From Murimonas intestini (GTDB lineage: Bacteria; Bacillota; Clostridia; Lachnospirales; Lachnospiraceae), in NCBI RefSeq assembly GCF_024622195.1, contig NZ_JANKBI010000017.1, positions 1 to 64,000 on the forward strand: 64,000 nucleotides of DNA, read 5' to 3'. How positions within the stretch are numbered: the first letter of the stretch is position 1; every line of letters starts with the position of its first letter. Shown piece after piece: positions 36,511 through 45,351 of this stretch. The notes below the pieces were generated by a model, which was not told the origin of the DNA, did not search any database, and saw only the letters and a list, made by a program, of their open reading frames with translations. The position numbers and the translations under genes were made by a program.

Positions 36511-37775
36511 TCTCCATTATCTTTGCCGCTCCAGCTTTTATTCATGAAATATACCGCCATAACCATATAAATCACTGACATCATTATCATCAGGGCCAGA
36601 TATCCCCATGCAGCCCCCATAATAGAATATTTTCCTGTCATCCAGGGCATCAGTACAGAAGCAGTCAGGGCTGTGATCCCACAGCCTATAAGACTGTAAT
36701 ACTGGTGCCGCATGATAATGATTGCATACTGGAACATTGTATACACCGCACAGAAAGCACCTCCCAGTATCATAATACAAAGGGCCATCCTGTAGTCTGA
36801 CAAATCCAGGCCGTATAAGAAAGACAGCACAGGTATTCCGGCCACATAGGCCGCAAGCACGCATACGACTGTCAGTCCGCCAATCATTACAGTCTGTCTT
36901 TTTAATGTATTTACAAATACACTTTTTTCCCTCTCGTGATAACGCAGTGCCAGGGAAGTAACCAATGGCTTCAGCAGGATTCCCGCAAAAAGGTTGATCA
37001 CAAATGCGGGCATAAACAATACATTAAAATAAGCCAGCACTTCCTTTGTCTCATGTGCATCTATGGCATACTTTGCTGAATTATTTATATACATCTGCAG
37101 AAAAGAATTTATAAATAAGGGAAGACATTCCAAAAAAAGCTGCTTCTGTCTTGTAAAATCAAATTTAATTTTAATCTCTGAAAATGCAGAAACAAGCCTG
37201 CAGTCAATAACAAGAAGTGAAAGCAGGTAGAGAACCGCCATCACACACATTGCTGCCGGCAGACTCCTGCTGATCCACAAACTTCCGGCGAATCCTGCCA
37301 GAAAGATGGCCGTTTCAAAAAATACACATTTTCCAGATATATCATACCTGTTTTTCTGCTGAAAAAGCCCCTGAAGGACATCAGCCACTGACTCGCCCAT
37401 CTTAAATATCAGCATCCATATGATGACCTGCAGTGTCTCTCCTTCATATCCTCCCAGCGCCATCCATCCGATACCGATCAGAAGCATTAAAAATGTAGTC
37501 ACAAAACGGTTCACCAGATAGTCACTGAAGGTGAATTTCTCTTTTATATCCGATGCCTGATATGTCTTTACATTAAAATATCCAATCGTCACCAGCTGCT
37601 GCCCTATTGCCAGGGCTATGGAATAAACCCCGCCTTCATATGCATTTGTCAGATGGGTAACGAAAAGCAGCATGAGAAAAGTACTGCCGGAATAAAGCAG
37701 CCCGGATACCGTGGTCCAAAAATATCCGCTTTTCATCTGATTTCCTGACTGAGCCAGAAAAAATTTCTTAATCAT
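36507..37775 (-). CDS. Polysaccharide flippase (Wzx-type, MOP superfamily), second copy
   Basis: This 422-residue protein has about 12 hydrophobic helices. The pattern SGYFWTTVSGLLYSGSTFLML near the start and AYEGGVYSIALAIGQQL place it with Wzx/polysaccharide-transport proteins. It would flip lipid-linked units outward. It is unlike the first flippase (4010-5236) in sequence and lies in a less A+T-rich part of the locus. The two therefore probably have separate histories and substrates. Confidence 0.85.
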   Translation of the reverse strand: MIKKFFLAQSGNQMKSGYFWTTVSGLLYSGSTFLMLLFVTHLTNAYEGGVYSIALAIGQQLVTIGYFNVKTYQASDIKEKFTFSDYLVNRFVTTFLMLLIGIGWMALGGYEGETLQVIIWMLIFKMGESVADVLQGLFQQKNRYDISGKCVFFETAIFLAGFAGSLWISRSLPAAMCVMAVLYLLSLLVIDCRLVSAFSEIKIKFDFTRQKQLFLECLPLFINSFLQMYINNSAKYAIDAHETKEVLAYFNVLFMPAFVINLFAGILLKPLVTSLALRYHEREKSVFVNTLKRQTVMIGGLTVVCVLAAYVAGIPVLSFLYGLDLSDYRMALCIMILGGAFCAVYTMFQYAIIIMRHQYYSLIGCGITALTASVLMPWMTGKYSIMGAAWGYLALMIMMSVIYMVMAVYFMNKSWSGKDNGD

Positions 37776-38680
37776 GTCTCCGCCTTCGTTTCATTTCCAT
37801 ATTTCCCGAAATCCAGCTCATACGGCGGATGGTTATGACGCTTATCTTCCGGAGGCAGCGTCATATAGTCTCCATACCGCGGTTTCAGATATGCATCTAA
37901 TTTATTGGGGAATCTCACCTGTATCCCATTAAAATCCCTCTCTACAGTCGGAAAAATATATTCCTTCTGTACAACACTAGTAAATGGCGTAGGATCGAAA
38001 AAGTAAGCCATCCGCTTCGTATCCTGCCTATAATATCTGCCTGCAGCATGTTCTGCCTTCTTATAAAGTGAACGCCCTGAAATTCCAAATACCTTCAGGA
38101 ATATGTGGGCTGCCCTGCAGCAGGCATACACAAGCTTTGATTTCCATCCGCCAAAATACAGAACCGGCCTGGGAATAGAGCGCAAAATGAGAAGCTTGCC
38201 CCAGAACCAGGCTGCGTAACCCTGCTTTTTCATCTCTTTATCATCATCTGCTATATTATCGAAGCAGTATAAATCCAGAAATATGCCAAGCTCACAGGGA
38301 ATGTCCTTTAAGGCATCTTCCTTAAACTTTGTCCCGTTCAGCATCCATCTTGTAGTTGTCAGCGGATACCTGGGATCTTTTCTTGTATTGATGACCCTGT
38401 ATTTATCCCCATATTCCTTCTCGGCAACCTTTAAAAATTTTTCATAATCCTTTCTGGGCAGCGCTATATCTATGTCATCATCCCAGGGAATAAATCCGCC
38501 ATGGCGGACTGCCCCTATAGCCGTTCCTCCGCAGCCGAAATAATCAATCTTATATTTATTGCAGAGATCCACAAAATCCTTTAAGATTCCAAGCTCGATC
38601 TCCTGAAGTTTTCTCAGTGTCAGTTCATCATATTCTTTATATAATGGCATTTTCTTACCGCTCTTTCTGTCTGTTCTCAT
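37772..38680 (-). CDS. licD: LicD-family phosphocholine (or related) transferase
   Basis: This 302-residue protein has the LicD core YFGCGGTAIGAVRHGGFIPWDDDIDIALPR near residues 50-80. The C-terminal KPRYGDYMTLPPEDKR motif is shared with the other LicD proteins here. LicD attaches phosphocholine from CDP-choline to sugars at the cytoplasmic face. Choline use is supported by the choline-binding proteins, the choline-kinase fusion and the Pce-type esterase encoded within 12 kb. The residues after the first Met are basic (RTDRKSGKK), and a second ATG 10 codons on is an alternative start. Confidence 0.85.
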   Translation of the reverse strand: MRTDRKSGKKMPLYKEYDELTLRKLQEIELGILKDFVDLCNKYKIDYFGCGGTAIGAVRHGGFIPWDDDIDIALPRKDYEKFLKVAEKEYGDKYRVINTRKDPRYPLTTTRWMLNGTKFKEDALKDIPCELGIFLDLYCFDNIADDDKEMKKQGYAAWFWGKLLILRSIPRPVLYFGGWKSKLVYACCRAAHIFLKVFGISGRSLYKKAEHAAGRYYRQDTKRMAYFFDPTPFTSVVQKEYIFPTVERDFNGIQVRFPNKLDAYLKPRYGDYMTLPPEDKRHNHPPYELDFGKYGNETKAET

Positions 38681-38732
38681 TTTTCTTTATACGCAGCATT
38701 CAGCAATAAAACATAATCCTGCTGAACAGCTA

Positions 38733-38762
38733 CCATTATAACATTATTCATGTAACGGCACA
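38733..38762 (-). promoter_or_regulatory. Possible weak promoter between the two licD genes
   Basis: In the 154-base gap a perfect minus-strand TATAAT occurs at about 38734-38739, with only a poor -35 (TTGTGC) 17 bases upstream. It could add transcription of the second licD gene and those after it, but the evidence is thin. Confidence 0.25.
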
Positions 38763-38834
38763 ATACGCAGTGAATAGTAATCTAAAACGTACAGGTCAGA
38801 CAGCTACCGAATGGCAGACGGCTGAACTGTAACT

Positions 38835-39665
38835 CTAAAATTCCAGGAATCCCTGGTAATGGTTCTCCCGCTCAGACTCTGGGGGAAGTTCCATATAATC
38901 TCCATATCCTTTTACCAGCATTTCATGATTCCTGTGCATAAGGCTGATGGAGACTCCCTCAAATTCACCCTTCTGCAGAGGATAGATATCATCCAGGCTG
39001 CACACCCATTTTTCAGGATAATTATCATCCAGGCAGTCTACCAGCGTACTTTTCCCCTCGTATGCCCGGTAGCTGTCCATCATCTTTTTCACTATAAATT
39101 TGACAGGTACAAGCTTCAGCAGGTAATGCATAATAAAACATGCTGTCCTAATGGCCTTATCCTTCCAGCCGCCGTTTTCAAAAAGCGGATTTCTAATATT
39201 TTTGATTATGTACAAACCACGCCAGAACCTGACCTTCGATATCATCTTTTTGAACTCCTGTTTATCTTCAGGGACAAAATCCATGGGAAAAATATCTATG
39301 CGTATGCCATGTTTTCTCTTCCACCTGTTTTCCTGCTCCGTAATGTGCAGAGTCCCTTTCTTTGATATCCGTGCAAATACTGCCGAGCAGTCCATCTGAA
39401 TATTCCCGGCTGTCAGTTCATATTCTTCCCCAAGCTCTTTCATAGCTATGGATATAAATTTCTCGTATTCATCTCTGACCATAGCCACATCCACATCATC
39501 ATCCCAGGGAATAAACCCCTTATGCCTTACGGCTCCTATCGCTGTACCGCCATAAGCAAAATACTTCAGATCGTGCTTTTCACAGATTCTGATAAATTCT
39601 ATTAAGATCTCCAATTCGATCTCTTTCACCCGTTTTAAATCTTCCGGCCTGTATTCTCCAAACAT
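38835..39665 (-). CDS. licD: LicD-family phosphocholine (or related) transferase, first gene of the operon
   Basis: This 276-residue protein has YFAYGGTAIGAVRHKGFIPWDDDVDVAMVR near residues 35-65 and VKGYGDYMELPPESER at its end, both typical of LicD. It is a tandem paralogue of 37772-38680. The two could decorate two positions of the repeat unit, as LicD1 and LicD2 do in pneumococcal teichoic acid. An AAGGAG ribosome site and a strong promoter about 75 bases upstream mark this as the first gene of the locus. Confidence 0.86.
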   Translation of the reverse strand: MFGEYRPEDLKRVKEIELEILIEFIRICEKHDLKYFAYGGTAIGAVRHKGFIPWDDDVDVAMVRDEYEKFISIAMKELGEEYELTAGNIQMDCSAVFARISKKGTLHITEQENRWKRKHGIRIDIFPMDFVPEDKQEFKKMISKVRFWRGLYIIKNIRNPLFENGGWKDKAIRTACFIMHYLLKLVPVKFIVKKMMDSYRAYEGKSTLVDCLDDNYPEKWVCSLDDIYPLQKGEFEGVSISLMHRNHEMLVKGYGDYMELPPESERENHYQGFLEF

Positions 39666-39737
39666 AAAAACTGCTCCTTTATCTGCTCCTGCCTCTGAAT
39701 ATCAAAATCCGACACCCTGCGACAGCCCAATAGTTGG

Positions 39738-39766
39738 ATTATAACATGAATATTTATCTTATTCAA
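39738..39766 (-). promoter_or_regulatory. Main sigma-A promoter of the polysaccharide operon
   Basis: On the minus strand TTGAAT (39761-39766) and a perfect TATAAT (39738-39743) are exactly 17 bases apart, about 75 bases before the first licD gene. Nearly all genes to its left are on the same strand and closely packed, so this may drive a transcript of up to 39 kb. Confidence 0.65.
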
Positions 39767-39857
39767 CTTTGCCCTTCATCTATTTATAAAGATTTTAGAA
39801 CACCAGAATTTAGAACGCCATTCACAAAAAGTTATGTAAATATATCTCCCGTGCTCG

Positions 39858-39886
39858 TTGAAATAAATCACGATATATGTTAGTAT
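39858..39886 (+). promoter_or_regulatory. Sigma-A promoter of the pce-like gene
   Basis: TTGAAA (39858-39863) and TAGTAT (39881-39886) are separated by 17 bases. The ATG lies about 40 bases further on, after the ribosome site AAAGGAG. Confidence 0.55.
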
Positions 39887-39924
39887 TTTAATAAGAAGAA
39901 GTATATAAAGGAGTATGAAACGAA

Positions 39925-41808
39925 ATGAGAAAAAAGATACGGAGTGTTTTTCTGATTGCTGCTCTGTTAGCGGTAACGTGCATGGCATCAGCGTTTACTT
40001 CAAAAGCTCAGGGGCAGACCAGGATCCACTTCATAGCAATTGAGGGCCAGCAGGATGCCATACTGCTGGAAAGCAACGGCCATTTCGGCATGGTAGATTC
40101 AGGTGAGGATACTGATTACCCTGATGGCAGTGACCCAAGATATCCAGGTCCCGACAGCCGTCCAAAGATTGTGACATGGGGCGGCAGTGAAGCTGCTGTG
40201 ATTAATTATCTGCGGAGTGTCGGTGTCACGAAGCTGGATTTTTATATTGGCACACATGCCCACAGTGACCATATTGGCAGTGCCGATGAGATATTGGAAG
40301 TATTTGGAGCAGAAAGGATTTATCTGCGAGAATACGATGACAGTTATATAACGGGTGTATATAGCCTCTGGGACAACCAGTATTGTTATGACCATGTTAT
40401 GGAGACAGCTGCCAGGCTGAATATTCCTGTGATCCAGAATTTCACTGCAGAAAACAGTCATTTTACCATGGGAGAGATGACCATTGATTTACTGAATACC
40501 GAGAGGGAGTACGATGCGCTGGGCCGTGTAGTTACCAGGCCTGATGATAATTATAATGCCCTGGCCGTAAAAGTTTCAGCAAATGGATTAAGTGCTCTTC
40601 TTGCTGCGGACATCAACAATTATGCGCCTACCTATATTGAATCAAAGGTAGCTTCCCAGGTGGGCAAAGTGGATCTTCTAAAGCTGGCGCACCACGGCCT
40701 GTCAGGTTCTAATTCTTCAGTATTTTTAAATACGCTGAATCCTCAGTATGCGGTAGTGACAGGACCTTTAAGCAGTGTCATGTCCTCCACTTCAAAAGAT
40801 CTTCAGAGTCTTGGAACTACGCTTTATTCCACTAACGGGCTTCCGGCTAACAGCGCTATTATCGCCTATATGAATGCCGGCAGTTCTGAAATTGAAATGG
40901 CCATCCCCGGTCAGGAGAGTGTCCGCACTGAGATGATTGGAAATAAAAAAGTTCTCCGTCTCTACAATGGTTCTGATCAGGCTGTTACCGATGCTGATAA
41001 ATGGATTCTGATCAACAATAACTATTACCTGACAGATTCTGAAGGATACCTTGTCACAGGCTGGAAAAAGGTCCGCGGGAAATGGTATTACATGCAGCCC
41101 GACGGAATCATGGTCAAAGACGTTACAAGGATAAACGGCAAGCTCTACTCCTTTAACGCAAGCGGTGCCATGTCCTCAGGCGGCTGGACAAAGGGTGAAA
41201 AATACTGGAGTTTTGCTAATTCAAACGGAATCTGTAAGACAGGATGGATCAGCTCCAAGGGCAGCTGGTATTATATGGATGCAGATGGCACTATGGGTGA
41301 GAACGAGTGGGTGAAATCTAACGGGAAATGGTACTATCTGCGAAGCGGCGGCAAAATGGCAGTCAGCAGCTGGCTATATATAGATGGGATTTATTATTAC
41401 GTGAACGCCAGCGGCGTTATGCAGGCAAATACCTGGATCAAATCAAACGGTATATGGTACTACCTGAAATCGAATGGTTCCATGGCTGAGAATGAATGGA
41501 TACGTTTGAATGGGAAATGGTATTACCTGTCCAACAATGGACGTATGATAGCAAACGGCTGGTCTTATATAAATGACAAATACTATTATTTTGACCAGAG
41601 CGGAGTCATGAAGGCAAATACCTGGGTGAAATCAGGGGGCATATGGTACTATCTGAAATCAGACGGTTCTATGGCTGAAAATGAGTGGATATATACAGGC
41701 GGGAAATGGTATTATCTGTCCGATAATGGCAGAATGCTGGCAAGCACCACAGCAAATATTGACGGTGTTCAATACACCTTTAATTCCAGCGGTGCCTGGG
41801 TGAAATGA
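39925..41808 (+). CDS. pce: Choline-binding phosphorylcholine esterase (Pce/CbpE-like)
   Basis: This 627-residue secreted protein has a signal peptide (about 1-29) and a metallo-beta-lactamase-fold domain (about 30-340). The latter has the metal ligands THAHSDHIGSADEIL, a later AADINN Asp and LAHHG. About 13 GW...WYY repeats of 20 residues follow up to the C-terminus. Blocks such as ILLESNGHF-MVDSGED, YPDGSDPRYP and SLWDNQYCYD match what I remember of pneumococcal Pce, which strips phosphocholine from teichoic acids. The domain order is also the same. It should sit on phosphocholine-bearing polymer at the surface and trim it. A ComEC-like nuclease fold was considered, but the Pce-specific blocks argue against it. 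Confidence 0.85.
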   Translation: MRKKIRSVFLIAALLAVTCMASAFTSKAQGQTRIHFIAIEGQQDAILLESNGHFGMVDSGEDTDYPDGSDPRYPGPDSRPKIVTWGGSEAAVINYLRSVGVTKLDFYIGTHAHSDHIGSADEILEVFGAERIYLREYDDSYITGVYSLWDNQYCYDHVMETAARLNIPVIQNFTAENSHFTMGEMTIDLLNTEREYDALGRVVTRPDDNYNALAVKVSANGLSALLAADINNYAPTYIESKVASQVGKVDLLKLAHHGLSGSNSSVFLNTLNPQYAVVTGPLSSVMSSTSKDLQSLGTTLYSTNGLPANSAIIAYMNAGSSEIEMAIPGQESVRTEMIGNKKVLRLYNGSDQAVTDADKWILINNNYYLTDSEGYLVTGWKKVRGKWYYMQPDGIMVKDVTRINGKLYSFNASGAMSSGGWTKGEKYWSFANSNGICKTGWISSKGSWYYMDADGTMGENEWVKSNGKWYYLRSGGKMAVSSWLYIDGIYYYVNASGVMQANTWIKSNGIWYYLKSNGSMAENEWIRLNGKWYYLSNNGRMIANGWSYINDKYYYFDQSGVMKANTWVKSGGIWYYLKSDGSMAENEWIYTGGKWYYLSDNGRMLASTTANIDGVQYTFNSSGAWVK

Positions 41809-41862
41809 TTAATCCCTGCATATTCAAAAGGGAGCGTTGCAAATAGCTGAGCAATCATCTAT

Positions 41863-41881
41863 GGAGCGATGCTCCTTTTTT
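41863..41881 (+). terminator. Rho-independent terminator after the pce-like gene
   Basis: A stem of GGAGC (41863-41867) and GCTCC (41871-41875) with loop GAT is followed by six T residues. It lies 55 bases after the stop codon. Confidence 0.65.
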
Positions 41882-41898
41882 GCATCCTCCCGAAGGGG

Positions 41899-41935
41899 GT
41901 TCTTCTATAGGGAATGAAGTTTCCTATAGAAGAAC
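41899..41935. repeat. 13-bp perfect inverted repeat between convergent genes
   Basis: GTTCTTCTATAGG (41899-41911) pairs with CCTATAGAAGAAC (41923-41935) around an 11-base loop, next to a run of seven A residues. It lies between the ends of two convergent genes and may act as an extra transcription stop. Confidence 0.5.
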
Positions 41936-41987
41936 AAAAAAATGAGCCATTGCCAGGATAGATTGTCCACCTGCTTTGCAACAGCCC
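41936..41987 (-). terminator. Terminator after the amidase gene
   Basis: On the minus strand GGGCTGTTGC (41978-41987) can pair over ten positions (three G-U) with GCAATGGCTC (41944-41953). Seven T residues follow (41936-41942). It begins about 20 bases past the amidase stop. Confidence 0.5.
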
Positions 41988-42006
41988 ATCTCTATTCTAT
42001 TGTTCT

Positions 42007-44829
42007 CTAAATAAGCGCTCCGCTGGAATTAAACGTATAATATTGGCCATCAATAAGATATGTCCCCTTTTCCAGCATAGCTCCGCTGTCTCTCAGATAA
42101 TACCGTTTGCCTTTCAGCTGGAGCCAGCCCGTCTGCATCGCACCGCTTCCATTCAGATAATACCATTTGCCTCCCAGTCTCTGCCACCCCGTCAGCATTG
42201 CACCGCTTCCGTTCAAATAGTACCAGATACCTTCCACCTGCTGCCAGCCAGTTTTCATGATACCATTCTCATCCATATAGTACCATTTACCGCCAAGCTT
42301 TTTCCAGCCAGTCTGCATTGCTCCGCTTCCGTTCAGATAATACCACTTACCTCCCAGTCTCTGCCAGCCTGTCAGCATGGCCCCGCTTCCATTCATGTAA
42401 TACCATATACCTTCTACCTGCTGCCAGCCGGTCATCATGATACCATTCTCATCCATATAATACCATTTACCGCCAAGCTTCTTCCAACCTGTCTGTCTGG
42501 CTCCGCTTCCATTCAGATAATACCATCTGCCGTCAAGCTTCTGCCAGCCTGTCAGCATCGCTCCGCTTCCATTCAGATAGTACCATTTTCCGTCCACCTG
42601 CTGCCAGCCTGTCTGCATTATCCCATCGCCGTCCATATAATACCATTTGCCGCCGAGCTGCTTCCAGCCAGTCTGCCTGGCTCCGCTTCCATTCAGATAA
42701 TACCATTTGCCGTCAAGTTTCTGCCAGCCTGTCAGCATCGCTCCGCTTCCATTCAGATAGTACCATTTTCCGTCCACCTGCTGCCAGCCCGTCTGCATGA
42801 CCCCATTGTCTGCCATGTAATACCATCTGCCGTTTACCTTTTTCCATCCGGTTACGGCCTGGCTGTTTCCATCAAGATAATACCACACACCATTCAGGCT
42901 CTGCCAGCCAGTCAATCCCTGCTGGAATTCAGGGATATACTTAACTTCCGGCTGAAAATATCCGCTCTGTTCATTAAAATAGCACCATATATTATTGATT
43001 CTCTGCCAGCCTTTCAGCATGATTCCTGAACTGTTCAGATAATATGTTCTGCCATCCCCCGGGTCATCCATCCAGCCGGTAGTCCTGCTGCCATCCTTCT
43101 TCAAGTATACCCAGCCCTCTGATGTCTGCTGCCAGCCTGTTGGTCCGCTGTATGAAGGCGGGACAGTATTGCTTCCTGACGTGCTGCCACCCTGGGATGT
43201 CCCGCTATTTTGCCCATTGTTTCCTCCGGACGTACCTTTTTTCTGCAGCCCATAATATGCGGCAATACCGGCCGCATCTGCCTGAGCTATCTTTGCAATA
43301 CCGGCATCATTATACCAGGTGGCTGCATCAGAAGGATTATTTACGAATCCATGTTCAATGATCATACCCGGAAATCCTGCCAGAACGCTTCTTCTTACAA
43401 TACCGTAATAATCTGCCAGGCTTCCATTGGGATATTGATCTCCTGTCTCTGACAGGTTCTTATAAAGGCCATTATTCTTAAATCCTACCTCAGATAACTC
43501 TTTCAAAATCCACTCGGAAAGTATTTTCGTATCATATGCCTGCTCAGGCCTGTAATTTCCAGAAGGTACAAATGCCAAAGCACCAGTGGCATAATTTTGC
43601 TGAACATCAACTGTAGAATTTATATGAAGGCTCACAAGAGCTGTTGCCCCCAGGGCAGCTGCATAATCCACCCTGTCTTTTAATGTAACATATCTATCCT
43701 CGGCCCTTGTCAGATAAACAGTTACACCCTCATAAGTCTCAAGCTCTGCTTTTACCGCCCATCCCATCTGCATCGTTATAGCCGACTCCACATAGGAAAT
43801 ACCGTTAATAGTCCTGCATGCCCCCGGGTCACTTCCTCCATGTCCGGGATCCAGGACAATTATCACATTTCCTCCATCCCGCGGTTCAACACTTCGTGAT
43901 GACGCCCTGCTTCTATACATTCCACCATTCTGGGCCGCCTGACTGGCTGCATACTCCAGAGCCCCCTCTATCTGAGAAGAATCCTCTGCCACCATACCTG
44001 ATACTGCTGCCTCCTCGGCACTTTCTGAGGCAGCCATCACCTGAGGACTGTTGTCCTGAGCCACAAGTGTGTCAGGCGCGCTCTGCATTTTCATAAGATC
44101 TGCCGTATGTAACATCCCATCCCAGTATACTTCCAGTTTTGTAAATGAGTCTTGTAAAACCCCCTGGCCGCTAAACAGGAATGCTGCATAATTTTCTACC
44201 AGTTCTACAGCCTCTGCACTGTATTCATTGCCATCCTGACCTTTATAATAGATAACTGCTTTTTCTAATGGCCTTCCATTACTTTTCACCTTTGCAATAA
44301 CTGCCTGTCCGGCTTCGGATGCCATTTCCGGAGCTGCTGCATACAAAAACTCCAGAACTGCCTCTTCTGCTTTTTCTGACTCAGACTCAGATTCACTCTC
44401 CGTTTCTGTTTCCGTTTCACTTTCTGATTCACTTTCCAGCTCACTTTCAGTCTCCGGCTCTGTCTGAATTTCCGTCCCTGCCTCTGTGTTTTCTGCATCC
44501 GTCTCTGTTCCTGGCTTGCTCAAGGAATTGGCATCAGACTCCTGCTCAGTATAGCTCTCTGACTGAGCCGATGTTTCCGGCTGCCCGCCCTGACCGGGCA
44601 GCGTTGCAGCTGTTTCAGGCTCTGTCTGTGTCCCGCCTGCCTGTTCACCAGCTGTTTCTGATTGAGCTGCAGCTTCTGTATTCTCTGTACTCTCTTCCTG
44701 GCTCTCCGTATTTTTCTCCTGTACACTTTCTGTTTCAACACTTCCTGATGCATATGCTTCTGTTGGAAGCGCAGTAAATGTCATTAAAAATGCCAGGCCC
44801 AACGCTGCTGCCTTTTTAAAGTGTCTCAT
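42007..44829 (-). CDS. Choline-binding N-acetylmuramoyl-L-alanine amidase
   Basis: This 940-residue secreted protein has a signal peptide (about 1-28) and a long linker rich in Glu, Ser and Thr (30-165). A domain of about 100 residues follows, then the Amidase_3 catalytic domain (about 325-550). The zinc ligands are DPGHGG, the Glu in SYVESAIT and the His in SLHIN, and the catalytic Glu is in IIEHGF. About 17 choline-binding repeats fill the C-terminus. It should cleave the amide bond between MurNAc and the peptide while held on surface phosphocholine. The repeats are arranged in groups of three with a 180-base period in the DNA. Confidence 0.93.
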   Translation of the reverse strand: MRHFKKAAALGLAFLMTFTALPTEAYASGSVETESVQEKNTESQEESTENTEAAAQSETAGEQAGGTQTEPETAATLPGQGGQPETSAQSESYTEQESDANSLSKPGTETDAENTEAGTEIQTEPETESELESESESETETETESESESESEKAEEAVLEFLYAAAPEMASEAGQAVIAKVKSNGRPLEKAVIYYKGQDGNEYSAEAVELVENYAAFLFSGQGVLQDSFTKLEVYWDGMLHTADLMKMQSAPDTLVAQDNSPQVMAASESAEEAAVSGMVAEDSSQIEGALEYAASQAAQNGGMYRSRASSRSVEPRDGGNVIIVLDPGHGGSDPGACRTINGISYVESAITMQMGWAVKAELETYEGVTVYLTRAEDRYVTLKDRVDYAAALGATALVSLHINSTVDVQQNYATGALAFVPSGNYRPEQAYDTKILSEWILKELSEVGFKNNGLYKNLSETGDQYPNGSLADYYGIVRRSVLAGFPGMIIEHGFVNNPSDAATWYNDAGIAKIAQADAAGIAAYYGLQKKGTSGGNNGQNSGTSQGGSTSGSNTVPPSYSGPTGWQQTSEGWVYLKKDGSRTTGWMDDPGDGRTYYLNSSGIMLKGWQRINNIWCYFNEQSGYFQPEVKYIPEFQQGLTGWQSLNGVWYYLDGNSQAVTGWKKVNGRWYYMADNGVMQTGWQQVDGKWYYLNGSGAMLTGWQKLDGKWYYLNGSGARQTGWKQLGGKWYYMDGDGIMQTGWQQVDGKWYYLNGSGAMLTGWQKLDGRWYYLNGSGARQTGWKKLGGKWYYMDENGIMMTGWQQVEGIWYYMNGSGAMLTGWQRLGGKWYYLNGSGAMQTGWKKLGGKWYYMDENGIMKTGWQQVEGIWYYLNGSGAMLTGWQRLGGKWYYLNGSGAMQTGWLQLKGKRYYLRDSGAMLEKGTYLIDGQYYTFNSSGALI
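42121..42860 (-). repeat. 180-bp higher-order tandem repeats in the amidase gene
   Basis: The 60-base repeats that encode one choline-binding unit each fall into triplets. The 60 bases at 42541-42600 and 42721-42780 are identical, exactly 180 bases apart, and the neighbouring units differ by only a few bases. The protein shows the same order: QQV, QKL/QRL, then KQL/KKL units. Confidence 0.85.
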
Positions 44830-44904
44830 TATCTCTCCCCTTTATTTCTCCTGTTTGGTATAGGTTTTCCCCTTATCCTTTTGTTGTTGGTTACTGTCAT
44901 GTAT

Positions 44905-44933
44905 ATTATAGGAGGTGCTTCTATCAGTGTCAA
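44905..44933 (-). promoter_or_regulatory. Consensus sigma-A promoter of the amidase gene
   Basis: A perfect TTGACA (44928-44933) and a perfect TATAAT (44905-44910) lie 17 bases apart on the minus strand, about 75 bases before the start codon. This is the strongest promoter seen in the window. Confidence 0.8.
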
Positions 44934-45040
44934 GCTTATTAAGAAATGCAGCAATGGTATGTAGCACTCTTGTTTATGTTGTATATATATAGGATAAATA
45001 TACCGTTTATAATATTTTTTTCTTGTATTCAAAATAAATA

Positions 45041-45069
45041 TTGCGTTTATGTTATTTTAATGTTACGAT
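45041..45069 (+). promoter_or_regulatory. Probable promoter of the XRE-Uma2 pair
   Basis: TTGCGT (45041-45046) and TACGAT (45064-45069) are separated by 17 bases, about 28 bases before the start codon. An AAAGGAG ribosome site lies between. Confidence 0.4.
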
Positions 45070-45096
45070 ACAATCATACAGAAAGGAGCTGACAAA

Positions 45097-45327
45097 ATGG
45101 CAATCACATACAGAAAACTTTTTCACCTTCTCATTGACCGAAACATCAAAAAAGGGGAACTCCAGGAAAAAGCGGGCGTTACCGCCTCAATAATGGCAAG
45201 ACTGGCAAAAAATGAAACTGTAAAAAGTGACACTATCGGAAAAATTTGTGATGCTCTAAGCTGCCAACCCGGGGACATCATGGAAAACGTCCCCGAAGCA
45301 GGAAAAGAAACAATCGCCAGCCAATAG
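45097..45327 (+). CDS. Small XRE-family DNA-binding protein
   Basis: This 76-residue protein is a single Cro/C1-type helix-turn-helix domain. It has the pattern MAITYRKLFHLLIDRNIKKGEL, AGVTASIMARLAKNETV and LCDAL-like ICDALSCQPGDIMENV, typical of the HTH_26/YozG group. It should bind DNA as a regulator. The next gene, a Uma2-type protein, starts 25 bases after its stop. The two form an isolated transcription unit, so it may control its own operon. Confidence 0.85.
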   Translation: MAITYRKLFHLLIDRNIKKGELQEKAGVTASIMARLAKNETVKSDTIGKICDALSCQPGDIMENVPEAGKETIASQ

Positions 45328-45351
45328 CCACCATGAAAGGAAGTGTATACC

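Noticed and set aside
39925..41808. ComEC-type competence hydrolase as identity of the secreted metallo-beta-lactamase protein
   Set aside because: It has a signal peptide and choline-binding repeats but no membrane channel, and the blocks around the metal site fit Pce better.
42043..43029. 328-codon open frame opposite the amidase repeats
   Set aside because: It is the antisense of the periodic choline-binding repeats, which keep other frames open; it has no start signal or protein-like pattern.
42007..44829. CRISPR-like array from the regular repeats seen in this stretch
   Set aside because: The repeats are coding, 60 bases long without spacers, and encode a continuous protein.
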